Shown here: one piece after another, positions 11,483-23,875 of the stretch | Numbering within the stretch: position 1 is the first letter of the stretch | Layout of the letters: each line of letters starts with the position of its first letter | Assembly (NCBI GenBank): GCA_009746045.1 | Contig: RPFO01000026.1 | Coordinates: forward strand, 4,306,899 to 4,370,898 | Length of the DNA stretch: 64,000 bases | Source of the DNA: Mesostigma viride | Lineage: Eukaryota > Streptophyta > Mesostigmatophyceae > Mesostigmatales > Mesostigmataceae | Reading direction: 5' to 3' | Notes under the pieces: model-generated | The model's input: only the letters and a program-made list of their open reading frames with translations | Databases searched by the model: none | What the model was told of the DNA's origin: nothing | Made by a program: the position numbers and the translations under genes

Positions 11483-14400
11483 CCACCAACATCCTCATCA
11501 TCATCGTTCGCACCACCATCCCACCTTTCCAGCCGTGCACGGAACCACCCAGACACCGAGATTTTTCCAAACAGATTCCAAACAAAATTATAAACATTTC
11601 ACTACTAACTAGTATGAACGTCATCGCACCATCCCCCGCCACGCACCCTGGGGCGGTCCATCAGCAACCACCGGAAACGAGGCTCGCTCTGAAACCAGTT
11701 GAGCTGGCGTTTGGCGAGTTGCCTGCGGGCATCCGTCACACAGGATCACGATGACACCAGGCATGGGCATGGATTACGGGCCAGGCCGTGAGGCATGTGG
11801 CCCACGCCAATGAATTTATTTTCAATTTTGAAGTTAAGTAGGGTGGGCCACTTGTGCGGGCATCCGTCACGCTCGCCATGACACCAGGCATGATAGATCA
11901 TGGGCAAGGCGTTAGGACTAGCGGGGGGAAAAGGCAGCAGCAACCTGACCATGTCTGACCGAAAGAGCTTGGCTAAATCGATGCTCTATCACGAGTCAAA
12001 AGGCTAACAGCAGGTTCATTTCAAAACAGAACTAGATGGATGGGTTTCAACAATCATACAACCCATACAATCATACCCAACAAAACTGCCGCACCTGGCC
12101 CCCAGTCAGCGTATCAGTGCTATCGACGAATGAAGAGGTGCATGGGTCAACGTACATGATAGCAACAGCAGGGATACTTAGGCCGATAGTTAGTAGGTAG
12201 TGACACTTAGGCCGATAGTTAGGAGGTAGTGATACTTAGGCCGATAGTTAGAAGGTAGTCATTGTTAGGCCGATAGTTAGTAGGTAGTGATTGTTAGGCC
12301 GATAATTAGTAGGTAGTAATTGTTAGGCCGATAGTTAATAGGTAGTAATTGTTAGGCCGATAGTTGTTAGGTAGTGATTGTCAGGCCGATAGTTAGTAGG
12401 AGCAATTGTTAGGCCAATTATACAAGCCATTCACAGTACAGGCCGCAGTCATCGTAGAACTGGTGCTCATTGTTTGTTTCAGATCTGGTGGGCCAAGGGT
12501 CGCATGTGACGTTGGGTCCCATGCATAGTGACTGTGACACACACATGTCTCATGTACAAGACGAATGCGATGGGCATGCGACGTGGGCAAGGCGACACGA
12601 TCACATACCCATTACACACTGACAAGGTCGTGCATGCTGAGGCCATTCCGGGACGGATCGCCCAGTTCATGATGTGTCAGGCAGCTAAGGGGTTGTGGGT
12701 GAACCCTGGGTGTGCCCCTAAAACCCCTCAGGCTCCGGGAGAGGCCTTTATATTCTCCCAAGCCGGCAGGTCTCAATGAGTGCCAAGCCTATCTGTGGCC
12801 TCTGGATGACTGGGCAGCCTTACTGCATCTGCTGTGGTTTTGCTCTGTCGAAGCTGTATTGAATTTGCTAATTAGGCAGTTAGTCATCCGGTGCATGACG
12901 CGTTAGGCTGCCCACCGTGACAAGCCCATCCCCTTGAAGAGAAATGATAGGCCATTAGGCATATGGTGCATGACGCATGGGCAAAAACACCCACCGTGAC
13001 GCGCCCATCATCTTGAGAATGAAGGCCGTCAAGTCCTGTGGTGAACCGGGCGTGCCGGCGACGGCCCGCTGCTCCAGATACTCGAGTGCCTAGCAGGGTG
13101 GATAGAAAATAGCGCGATAGAAAAGGTGCGTAGGGAAGCGTGGGGGTGGGGATATGTGTGTCGGAGGACATGGGCATGAGGTGCAGAGAGGCATGGTTTG
13201 TAGCAAGCGGGGGGTGGGGGGGTGGGGCGGGGGGGAAGAAATAGAATGGCATTTCAGATTGACAGGGTAAACAGTTGTTATACTGCTGAGCCGTACTGAG
13301 TGGTTCAGGATGAAACAACTGCACCATCTGCGGGCGCGTTCATGCTTGATTCCCGCAACCCGGCTGAGTTTCTGGAGGTACAACCCTGGTGTCCAAATAT
13401 GATACCATGAACAACTGGGCCATCATTACTACATGAAAGGCTCGTGAAGTATGACCCGGATGCCGGCTGTGATCAGGAACCAACAAGGCAGAACAATAAA
13501 GCGTGGTAAGATACACTACAGTCCGTCTCACCGACCCCCACAGGCAGGGGTTTGGGCTAGGCACTATGTGGCGTGACCGATGAAAGCGATCAAGAACGTC
13601 TTGTCAGCCCTGCCTCCTATTGGAGCATCGACGATCCCGAAAATAAACAACCATGGCACATGAAATAAATAAGATGCGCTAGAGTTAGTAAATAATATTA
13701 GAACCTTTTTGCCACTGCGGCAGTTAAGGTCTGAATATTATTAATGCCAGGAAGGTTGACTCACCCGCATCCTTTGCGCAAAGGATGCGGGTGAGTCAAC
13801 CTTGCCGGCATATACAATATTCGGACTTTACTGTCGCAGTGGCAAAAAGGTTCCGATTTTATTAGTTAGCTAGTGGTGATCGCAACGAACAAACGGCAAC
13901 AAATGATTCGCAAAACCAGATAGTAGGCAGCCAGCAGGTATGCTAGTAAAACTTTGATGAAATATCAGCGCACCCGCCGGTAGCAATATCTGTCAAATTT
14001 AGCTTCCACCGTGTTCCAACCCCGAAGTAAAGTCAATGCAACATGAAATACCAGCGCCGCCTACTTACCTGCCGGCACCCGACTCAATGCAACATGAAAT
14101 ACCAGCGCCGCCTCCTTACCTGACGGTACCCGATGGATCTTGTCGCAGAGCACGAACCCGCGCGCATGCCCTGGCGATACATCTGTGCGGCCTCTGGCAG
14201 CAGGCCACCTGCCGCATGCGCCAGTGTTTACCCATGTGTAATAGACCGTTTTGGAGAGGCGGAAAGATTTCAGAAGCGGGCAGCTTTGAAAATCAAACAG
14301 AGGGGAGGAGAAGAAAGCGACGCACCGAGAAAGAGTGAGACAAGCAGATCAATAGCACTTTAGAGCTTTGCACGGCTAGTTTCGTATTACGAGAACGTTT

Positions 14401-17400
14401 GGTATGCTGCATACCATCATGGCGCTTAACCCAGGGCAATCACCTCTGGAGCTCAGAGCATCTGTCAGAGCAAGCAAGCGTGCATCTAACAGAGCAAGCA
14501 AGGAAGCATCTAACAGAGCAAGCCAATGGGACGGACGAAACTGATGCCAACCACTGGCAACATGTGGGGGCTGGGTGGTGGGGGGGTGGGGGGCTTCCTA
14601 GGTACTATGCACACAGGCAGACAAGGCAGGCAAGGCAGGCAAGGCAGGCAAGGCAGGCAAGGCAGGCAAGGCAGGCAAGGCAGGCAAGGCAGGCAAGGCA
14701 GGCAAGGCAGGCAAGGCAGGCAAGGCAGGCAAGGCAGGCAAGGCAGGCAAGGCAGGCAAGGCAGGCAAGGCAGGCAAGGCAGGCAAGGCAGGCAAGGCAG
14801 GCAAGGCAGGCAAGGCAGGCAAGGCAGGCAAGGCAGGCAAGGCAGGCAAGGCAGGCAAGGCAGGCAAGGCAGGCAAGGCAGGCAAGGCAGGCAAGGCAGG
14901 CAAGGCAGGCAAGGCAGGCAAGGCAGGCAAGGCAGGCAAGGCAGGCAAGGCAGGCAAGGCAGGCAAGGCAGGCAAGGCAGGCAAGGCAGGCAAGGCAGGC
15001 AAGGCAGGCAAGGCAGGCAAGGCAGGCAAGGCAGGCAAGGCAGGCAAGGCAGGCAAGGCAGGCAAGGCAGGCAAGGCAGGCAAGGCAGGCAAGGCAGGCA
15101 AGGCAGGCAAGGCAGGCAAGGCAGGCAAGGCAGAAAGTTTACCCTTTGGAACCCCAAGTATAAGAGGAAGAATATTTCAGGATGGAAACAACATAACTTT
15201 ATTAATGCACACATGCTGCCTATGTAGGGGTGGGTCGAAAAGCACGTGGCCAATGGCAGCACAAAACCCCGTTCATTTTACGGGAACTAGACATTAAGAG
15301 ACCAGGCATACACAGAAATACACAGCGGGACCACTTCATTAGCCAGGCATGCACAACCAAGGACATTTTGGCATGGACATATAAGCATGGACACATAAGC
15401 ATGTATGCCCAAGGACATACTGGCATGGAAGTCCATGCTAGTAAACGTAATTATACGCTGCTTACCGAGAAAAGATTCATGCCCTCATACAGCTATGTGC
15501 CACCCACTGGCGACCAAGCGCTCACACCGCTTATCCATGCTATAAGTCCAAACAGCTTGCCTTGCAAAATGGTACAAAGCATACGCCCTCATCAAGCTAC
15601 ATGCCACCCACACATACATGTGCCACCCACCGGCGACCATGCGCTCACACCGCAGGTCGATCTGCTGGTAAAGGTGGATGCGTGACGGATGGCTTAGAAA
15701 GAAGCAGCGGAAGTCATAGTCCAGCGACGAAGACGGCAAAAACGCGGGAACGTCGCCGTCCGCCATCCTTTCACTGGCACCCGTCACTGTCAGCCCCGCC
15801 CCGTGCCCATGATTGCCACCACCGGAAGACCAAGCCATGTCGAAATTGCTACCCCCCTCGGCTGCTACATCAGCAGAGGCTGTAACGGATCTGTTGTGCA
15901 TCGGCCGAGTATTAACGGGGGGCTGAAACCGGCCCTTTTTGCTGGATGGCTGATCATCCTCCCCTTGATCATCCTGTCTTCTAACTGCTCCCCCCATAAC
16001 TTCGCCTTTAACTTCTCCGCCAACCCTTATTGGGGAGGCGCCATGACTGTTCAAGGGTTGCTGACCATCTGGGACTTGAGGACCGTGCATGGACGCGCCC
16101 CCTGTGGATGATACGGTAGCCATGCTGCTACCAGCTGTCCCATCACCTTGCGTGGCGGGGGACAGCATCATGTCCAGGACTTGGCCGTCCTGTGTGAACG
16201 ATCCGACCGGCTTGCCTGTCTCCTATGTGATTGATGCCACCAGGATGTTTAGGACAGGATGAGTGGCAGGGCAGGGCAAGTGGTGGAATGACGGACACGG
16301 ACATGACATAATTAATTGATGAAGGACTTGGGCATGACATAATTAATTAATGAAGGCATTAATGAAGGACATGGACATGATGAAAAAATGCATGACGAGG
16401 AAGGGATGAAAAAAAGGGCATGACAAACAAACAAGGAGTGAACGACAAAAGGCATGGCAAAAAAAGGCCATGATAGAAGAAAGCCATGATGAGAAAGGGA
16501 TGACAAATAGGGCATGACAAATAAGGAAGGAGGGAGCAACACAAGGTACGACAGTAAAATGGCCATGACAGAAATCGGCATCGCAAGGGAGGGAGGACAA
16601 AAGGAAAAGGAAATACCAAAAACAGGATCATCAGAAAAGGCAAGACAACAGCACGTTAGGATGAAGGAACAACCGCTTCGCGAGTAGAGGCATCTCAAGA
16701 AAGGAATGGGGCGCAGCCGTGAGATGAACGCAGTGCTGCGGTCCGCAAGCATAAAAATGCTGCGGTGCTGAGCTCCTGCCGGTAAGCACATTGACACGCT
16801 GCTGTGCTCCTGTTGGTGAACGCATCACCCAGGGATGATACTCGATGGCCTCATCCAACTAGCAGGTTCTATAGCGGACGCCAGTCACGTGAGCGACAGC
16901 GTAAGCTGCAAGCGCGCGGTGCCTGGTGTGCAAGTCAGAAAGATGCGTACCTAAGCAGGTACACAAGAAAATTACTGCCTGCATCCGCAGTAGGGCAAGG
17001 GGCAAATAGGGAGTCCGATTGGCAAGAAAATCCGGGATACTTGCGTACAAAACGTGTGGACAAACCGTGTAGACAAAGCGTGCGTTTAAGAGGCTTCCCG
17101 GATGGATGGTCTGCTGGGCTTCTTGGTCGGCGTCATAGTGCCATGAAGTACTACACCGCCGCGCCGGCATGCACCCATCCTGATAAAATCGAGGGGCATT
17201 ACTATTATCGCTGCTATTAGAATTACAATTATTGCTGCTATAAGAATTACTATAAGCCCCAGGAGGGCATGCTGACCTGTCAAACCTGGTCTGTTGTGGT
17301 TGAGAGCACCTTCCCACGCGCTTCCTGGTAGCTTTTGGGGGATTTTTAAATTAATTTTTGGGCAAATTTCAAAACACTGTGTACAATCTCTAGTCTCAGA

Positions 17401-20400
17401 TGACTTAGAATGCCGTGTGCGATTAGGGGACGATCGGAGGCTGCTTGCTTGAGGGGGTACTTTCTCGTTCTTGCCTCCTCACACACACACACACACACGC
17501 GCGCACCCGCACCCGCACCCGCACACACACACGCAAACACACTATCTGCAGTAACCCCCTCCTCTGATGGTCTCCATGATAGCGAGACCATGACAGCAAG
17601 ACCATGGCATACTACCGTAGTGGCTGAAATCACATTGCGAATAAATAATTTTTCGAGGGTTTTTTTGCATGGTTTTGACACTTTACGGGGAAAGTTCAGC
17701 CCGGGTTAGGTAAACTTCGAGCCCGGGAGCTTGTTTATATTAGGGCACCTAGTTCAGTGTCTGACTTGGATTCTAACCTATCAAGTTGATTAATTACCCA
17801 CCATGCGCAGTTCCTATCTGACAATTAAGTGAGTACCAGTATGACATAAGGCCCTAATCAGTGCTAACAGGGCCCCTAATTGAACGCGTTCTCAATCTGG
17901 CGCGACGCGGCGCGGCGCGGCAAACGCGGCGCTCCACTTCATCTAGCTGCGCCGCGGCCTGCAGCCAGAAACAGGTGTAGCGCCTCCCGGTTTTCATACT
18001 TTACGGGGTAAATTGAAGTATTATTTTAGCACTTTTCGGGGGGTCATTCGAAAAGATTTATTCGCAATGTGATTTCAGCCACTACGGTATCACAGTCTCG
18101 AGCACACAACGCAAGCCATACCATCTTCGCGAGGACCAGCCTGAGGGATCACAACCCCCCGCGCCGTCATTCCCATCCTCTCCATCATTCAGTCCCTACA
18201 GTCGAATAACCCTACACTACCGGTACAACGACCTCCAGCCCACCATCATCAGCTCAGCATCAGCAGCGTACCATCACAATCTCCAGCGCGCGCCGCAGCC
18301 GGTACATGTCATTCCTCGACAACCGAGACGCCGTGCCAGGGTCCCCTGCGGCCGCCAGCACGCCCACCGCCGCCTGCCACAGTGCGTCGCTCTCAGGGTC
18401 GGCGGCCAGAATTGGGTCCACGGAGGCCATGGCGGCGTCGAGTGCGGCCGCAGCGGCGGCAGTCACCGCTGGGCTGGACCGGGGGGTGGCGGGCTTCCCT
18501 TGCACATACCTGGGTGGTGGGGTGGGGTGGGGTGGGGTGGGGTGGGTGGGGGTGGGGGTGGTGTGTATGTGTGTGAGGAGGGGGGGAAGCCCAGAAGTGG
18601 AACATGGGAGGCCATGGGATTGGAGGGAATGGCATGGCCTTCACTGCTGGTGTTTGGGGGGACCATCTGGCGTGCACATGCCGTGAAAGGTGAAAGGATG
18701 AGGGGATACGCCAAGGGGGCGGGCATGGGATGGCAGACAAGGCGGAGGCGCCGGGGGGGGGGGGGGGGGGCGTGTCATGAGGGGGGTCATGTCATGTGTG
18801 AAGCCGTGGGACCTGGGGCCCATGCAATGTCACAGGAGCACCATCGCGTGCACTGAACCACAGCTCACTGCTCCCGCCCCAGAACCATGGTGACGATAAG
18901 CACCAGCGCAGGTAGACACCCTTGCCTTCCACGAGGACACAGGCCATCAGCCCACGCACCAGCGCAGGTAGACATCCTTGCCTTCCACGAGGACACAGGC
19001 CAGCAGCGCACGCACCAGCACAGGTAGACACCCTTGCCTTCCACGAGGACACAGGCCATCAGCGCACGCACCAGCGCAGGTAGACATCCTTGCCTTCCAC
19101 GAGGACACAGGCCATCAGCGCACGCACCAGCGCAGGTAGACACCCTTGCCTTCCACGAGGACACAGGCCATCAGCGCACGCACCAGCGCAGGTAGACACC
19201 CTTGCCTTCCACGAGGACACAGGCCATCAGCGCACGCACCAGCGCAGGTAGACACCCTTGCCTTCCACGAGGACACAGGCCATCAGCGCACGCACCAGCG
19301 CAGGTAGACATCCTTGCCTTCCACGAGGACACAGGCCATCAGCGCACGCACCAGCGCAGGTAGACACCCTTGCCTTCCACGAGGACACAGGCCATCAGCG
19401 CACGCACCAGCGCAGGTAGACACCCTTGCCTTCCACGAGGACACAGGCCATCAGCGCACGCACCAGCGCAGGTAGACACCCTTGCCTTCCACGAGGACAC
19501 AGGCCATCAGCGCACGCACCAGCGCAGGTAGACACCCTTGCCTTCCACGAGGACACAGGCCATCAGCGCACGCACCAGCGCAGGTAGACACCCTTGCCTT
19601 CCACGAGGACACAGGCCATCAGCGCACGCACCAGCGCAGGTAGACACCCTTGCCTTCCACGAGGACACAGGCCATCAGCGCACGCACCAGCGCAGGTAGA
19701 CACCCTTGCCTTCCACGAGGACACAGGCCATCAGCGCACGCACCAGCGCAGGTAGACATCCTTGCCTTCCACGAGGACACAGGCCATCAGCGCACGCACC
19801 AGCGCAGGTAGACACCCTTGCCTTCCACGAGGACACAGGCCATCAGCGCACGCACCAGCGCAGGTAGACACCCTTGCCTTCCACGAGGACACAGGCCATC
19901 AGCGCACGCACCAGCGCAGGTAGACATCCTTGCCTTCCACGAGGACACAGGCCATCAGCGCACGCACCAGCGCAGGTAGACATCCTTGCCTTCCACGAGG
20001 ACACAGGCCATCAGCGCACGCACCAGCGCAGGTAGACACCCTTGCCTTCCACGAGGACACAGGCCATCAGCGCACGCACCAGCGCAGGTAGACATCCTTG
20101 CCTTCCACGAGGACACAGGCCATCAGCGCACGCACCAGCGCAGGTAGACACCCTTGCCTTCCACGAGGACACAGGCCATCAGCGCACGCACCAGCGCAGG
20201 TAGACACCCTTGCCTTCCACGAGGACACAGGCCATCAGCGCACGCACCAGCGCAGGTAGAAGCCGGTCCCGCCCACCACGATGGGGACTTTCCCGCGCGA
20301 CAGCACATCCGCGGTGGCGGCGCGCGCCAGGTTGAAGAAGTCACCCGCAGAGAAGTCTGTGGGGGGGGGGGGGGCAAGAGGGGGGGGGAGGGGGCAGGGG

Positions 20401-23400
20401 CAGGGTTAGGGTATAGACATGAGGCAAAGTGAGGGGTTTGTGTGAGGGATAAGGGTGAGGGGTTAGGGTGGGGAGGGAAGGTGAGGGGTTAGGGTGAGCG
20501 GTGAGGTGCCGATGTGAAGCCGGGATAAAGGGGCAGACAGACACAGGGATCGGGGGAGGTGGTGGATTGGGAGGCAGGGAAATGGGGTTTGGGTGCATGG
20601 GTGGAGCGGGGGGAGTATCTGAATTCAGACTACATGCGGAGAACAGGAGTTGGTCGGGAACTTGTGGAGCAGGGCAGGTGCTTGATGACACGCGCAGCAT
20701 GGGAGGGGTTAGATGACAGAGGGAGCAAAGTGCCAAGAGGGGTAGGGCGCACTTGGGGATGGATGAAGGAGGGTAGCAGAGAAAATTATTACAACGAAAT
20801 TACACGACTACACCTTACAAGGATACCAAGTCCTAGACTGCACCTTTTGAGAGTAATGCTAATAATGCAAGGAGGTGGTCTCAGGACTGATATGCAACTA
20901 AAGATACGCATGCTATCAAACATTTTAGTCAGTAAGACTGGTAGATTCAGTAACATCAGCAAATGCGTGCATTGCTGTCAAGCACCCTTGTGGGATTTGC
21001 CAGGAACAAAAATCGGCCCGGGCATTTCTTTCGTCCACATCTCCTTCCCACATAAGGCGCTGATGGCAGACAAGTTTTGCTTTCGGTTGACTTCTCGGTC
21101 GACCAAACAATCGTTGCTCCACCGTGTGTCACGCACCAAACTTAAGTAAAAATAAATGAAATATTTAAAGAATGTTAGGTAGCGAAACATAAAGGGATGC
21201 GTGCTCCCCCGTGTGTAAAGTGCCAAACTAGGTAGCGAAACATAAAGCCATGTGTGTCAAGTGCCAAACTAGGTAGCGAAACATAAAGCCATGCATGTCA
21301 AGTACCAAACGAGGTAGCGAAACATAAACCATGTGTGCTCAACCCAAGCCTGCGTCAACTAAGGTCACCCGGTAATGAATGGCGCTAGAACCCACATGAC
21401 TACCACTGGAGCCTTACGCCGTCCACGGATGCACACTTGATTCAAAGTGTCCAAAGATGCAGCATAAGGAAATGGCAACCCCAGGGGCACGCGCAGTCTC
21501 ACGTGCGGTTGGTCGCACGCGCATCGTGGTGCTTACCGGCGGTTGGTGGCAGCACATCGATCAGGTGGTGAGGGATTCCCTGTACACCACCCACGCGGCA
21601 CCATGTGCATGGATGGATGACGATGGGCAGGAGAGAATGGTTTGGGGGACAAAAGTATGGATTCAGAAACCAACTGGGACACAACACAGTCAGTAATCAT
21701 GCTGTGGGTAGCCAACGATTCGGGAAATACATGACAAACGATTAATCGGTAACGAAAAAACTAATACAACAAAATAGTACAAAAAAGAATCATGATTGAA
21801 ATTCAATAAAATACTCAAATAACAATGGTTGGGTAATGAAGGTCTGGAAACAGCAAAGCCAGTAATGGTATGATTTGTCCGTAACAGTATCTACTTCTAA
21901 GCAGCCTAGCAACATGGCCTCAACCACATTGTGTCTGGCGACAAGCAAGCAAAGCTTGGAAGGGGTACGGACCTTTCCAGATAGGGCGCTCTCCTATGAT
22001 TACACACATATAAAAAAATAAATACACTATACATACACCATATTTAGTAAACGTGCGGAAGAGCTTTAGGCAGGACATACTCGTAAGTACTGACAAGCTC
22101 TTCATAGGCGTCGTGAGGAGCCGAGACCCCCCCCCCCCCCCCCCCCCCTTCGGCAACACATACTGTGCACAGCGTGAGCCACGTTGGATACGTGCACTAG
22201 CTGTACAGGTGTTGCACGGGACCCGCTCGGCAAGGGGCAGCAACATACACTATTGCAGCGTACAAACCCGGACTTGCTGCAAGTATTATTACAGTACATT
22301 GTTTTAGTACTACGTGCATGGAGAGGAGCCACCCACCTCCCTCTCTGCAAGGGGCAGCTTTGCACTTCCGACATCCATGCCCTGGTACACCTGCGCCGGC
22401 CAGCAAACAACGATACGGCAATAGGCTTGCACAGACATTAATGAAAACAAAAAGGAATACATAAAACAAAAAGGAATAGATAAAACAAAAGGGAATAGAT
22501 AAAACAAAAGGGAATAGATAAAACAAAAAGGAATAGATAAAACAAAAAGGAATAGATAAGGGACCTTTAGGCCCGTGTGCACCTGGGCCGGCACAGGACA
22601 ATGAGGCAAATCAGGCAATAGGGCTTGTACATGCTTTACAAGAGAAATGATAAGAAGATGTAAGAGACTGCTTGGACTACGCTCAGGTCACTGTACATCT
22701 GCGGCGCCGGCACGCCAACAACCATTTGTGCATTCTTCAGAGTGAATGGGTATTTCTGTCTAACCCTGGAATTAGGAATAACGCCAACAGTGCATTACTC
22801 GATGGAAATTAACCCCCCCCTCAAAGAGATACTATGTGCCAGAAGCAAGTGGAATAGAACCATCCAGGCATGCCGGAACTAGGCATGCCGGAGAGAGCTG
22901 TAAGCATGCCACCTAAGGGGAGGGGTGATTGAGTAAGCATCTCGGACAAGCAAGGTGTCCTCATGATCTCTTGCACGGCTAGTTCTGTCATCCTCCTGGT
23001 AATGTGTCGACCAGTGGTGGTGGTGATGGTAGTGGTGGTGGTGGTGGTGGTGATGGTGGTGGTGGTGGTGGTGGTGGTGATGGTGGTGGTGGTGGTGGTG
23101 GTGGTGGTGGTGGTGGTGGTGGTGGTGGTGGTGGTGGTGGTGGTGGTGGTGGTGTGGTGGTGGTGGTGGTGGTGTGGTGGTGGTGGTGGTGGTGGTGGTG
23201 GTGGTGGTGGTGGTGGTGGTGGTGGTGGTGGTGGTGGTGGTGGTGGTGGTGGTGGTGGTGGTGGTGGTGGTGGTGGTGGTGGTGGTGTGTGGTGGTGGTG
23301 GTGGTGGTGGTGGTGGTGGTGGTGGTGGTGGTGATGGTGGTGGTGGTGGTGATGGTGGTGGTGGTGGTGGTGGTGGTGGTGATGGTAGTGGTGGTGGTGG

Positions 23401-23843
23401 TGGTGGTGATGGTGGTGGTGGTGGTGGTGGTGATGGTGGTGGTGGTGGTGGTGGTGGTGGTGGTGGTGGTGGTGGTGGTGGGTGGTGGTGGTGGTGGTGG
23501 TGGTGGTGTGGTGGTGGTGTGGTGGTGGTGGTGGTGGTGGTGGTGGTGGTGGTGGTGGTGGTGGTGGTGGTGGTGGTGGTGTGGTGGTGGTGGTGGTGGT
23601 GGTGGTGGTGGTGGTGGTGGTGGTGGTGGTGGTGGTGGTGGTGGTGGTGGTGGTGGTGGTGTGGTGGTGGTGGTGGTGGTGGTGTGGTGGTGGTGGTGGT
23701 GGTGGTGGTGGTGGTGGTGGTGGTGGTGGTGGTGGTGGTGGTGGTGGTGGTGGTGGTGGTGGTGGTGGTGGTGGTGGTGGTGGTGGTGGTGGTGGTGGTG
23801 GTGGTGGTGGTGGTGGTGGTGGTAGTTGTGGTGGTCGTCGTCG

Positions 23844-23875
<32 letters not shown>

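Noticed and set aside
14399-15262. QARQAR, GRQGRQ, LPCLPC and ALPALP repeat proteins
   Set aside because: All arise from one 9-bp repeat; open in every frame because 9 is divisible by 3.
18893-20260. CRISPR-like array
   Set aside because: The 56-bp units are contiguous with no unique spacers, lie in a eukaryotic intron, and contain a splice junction.
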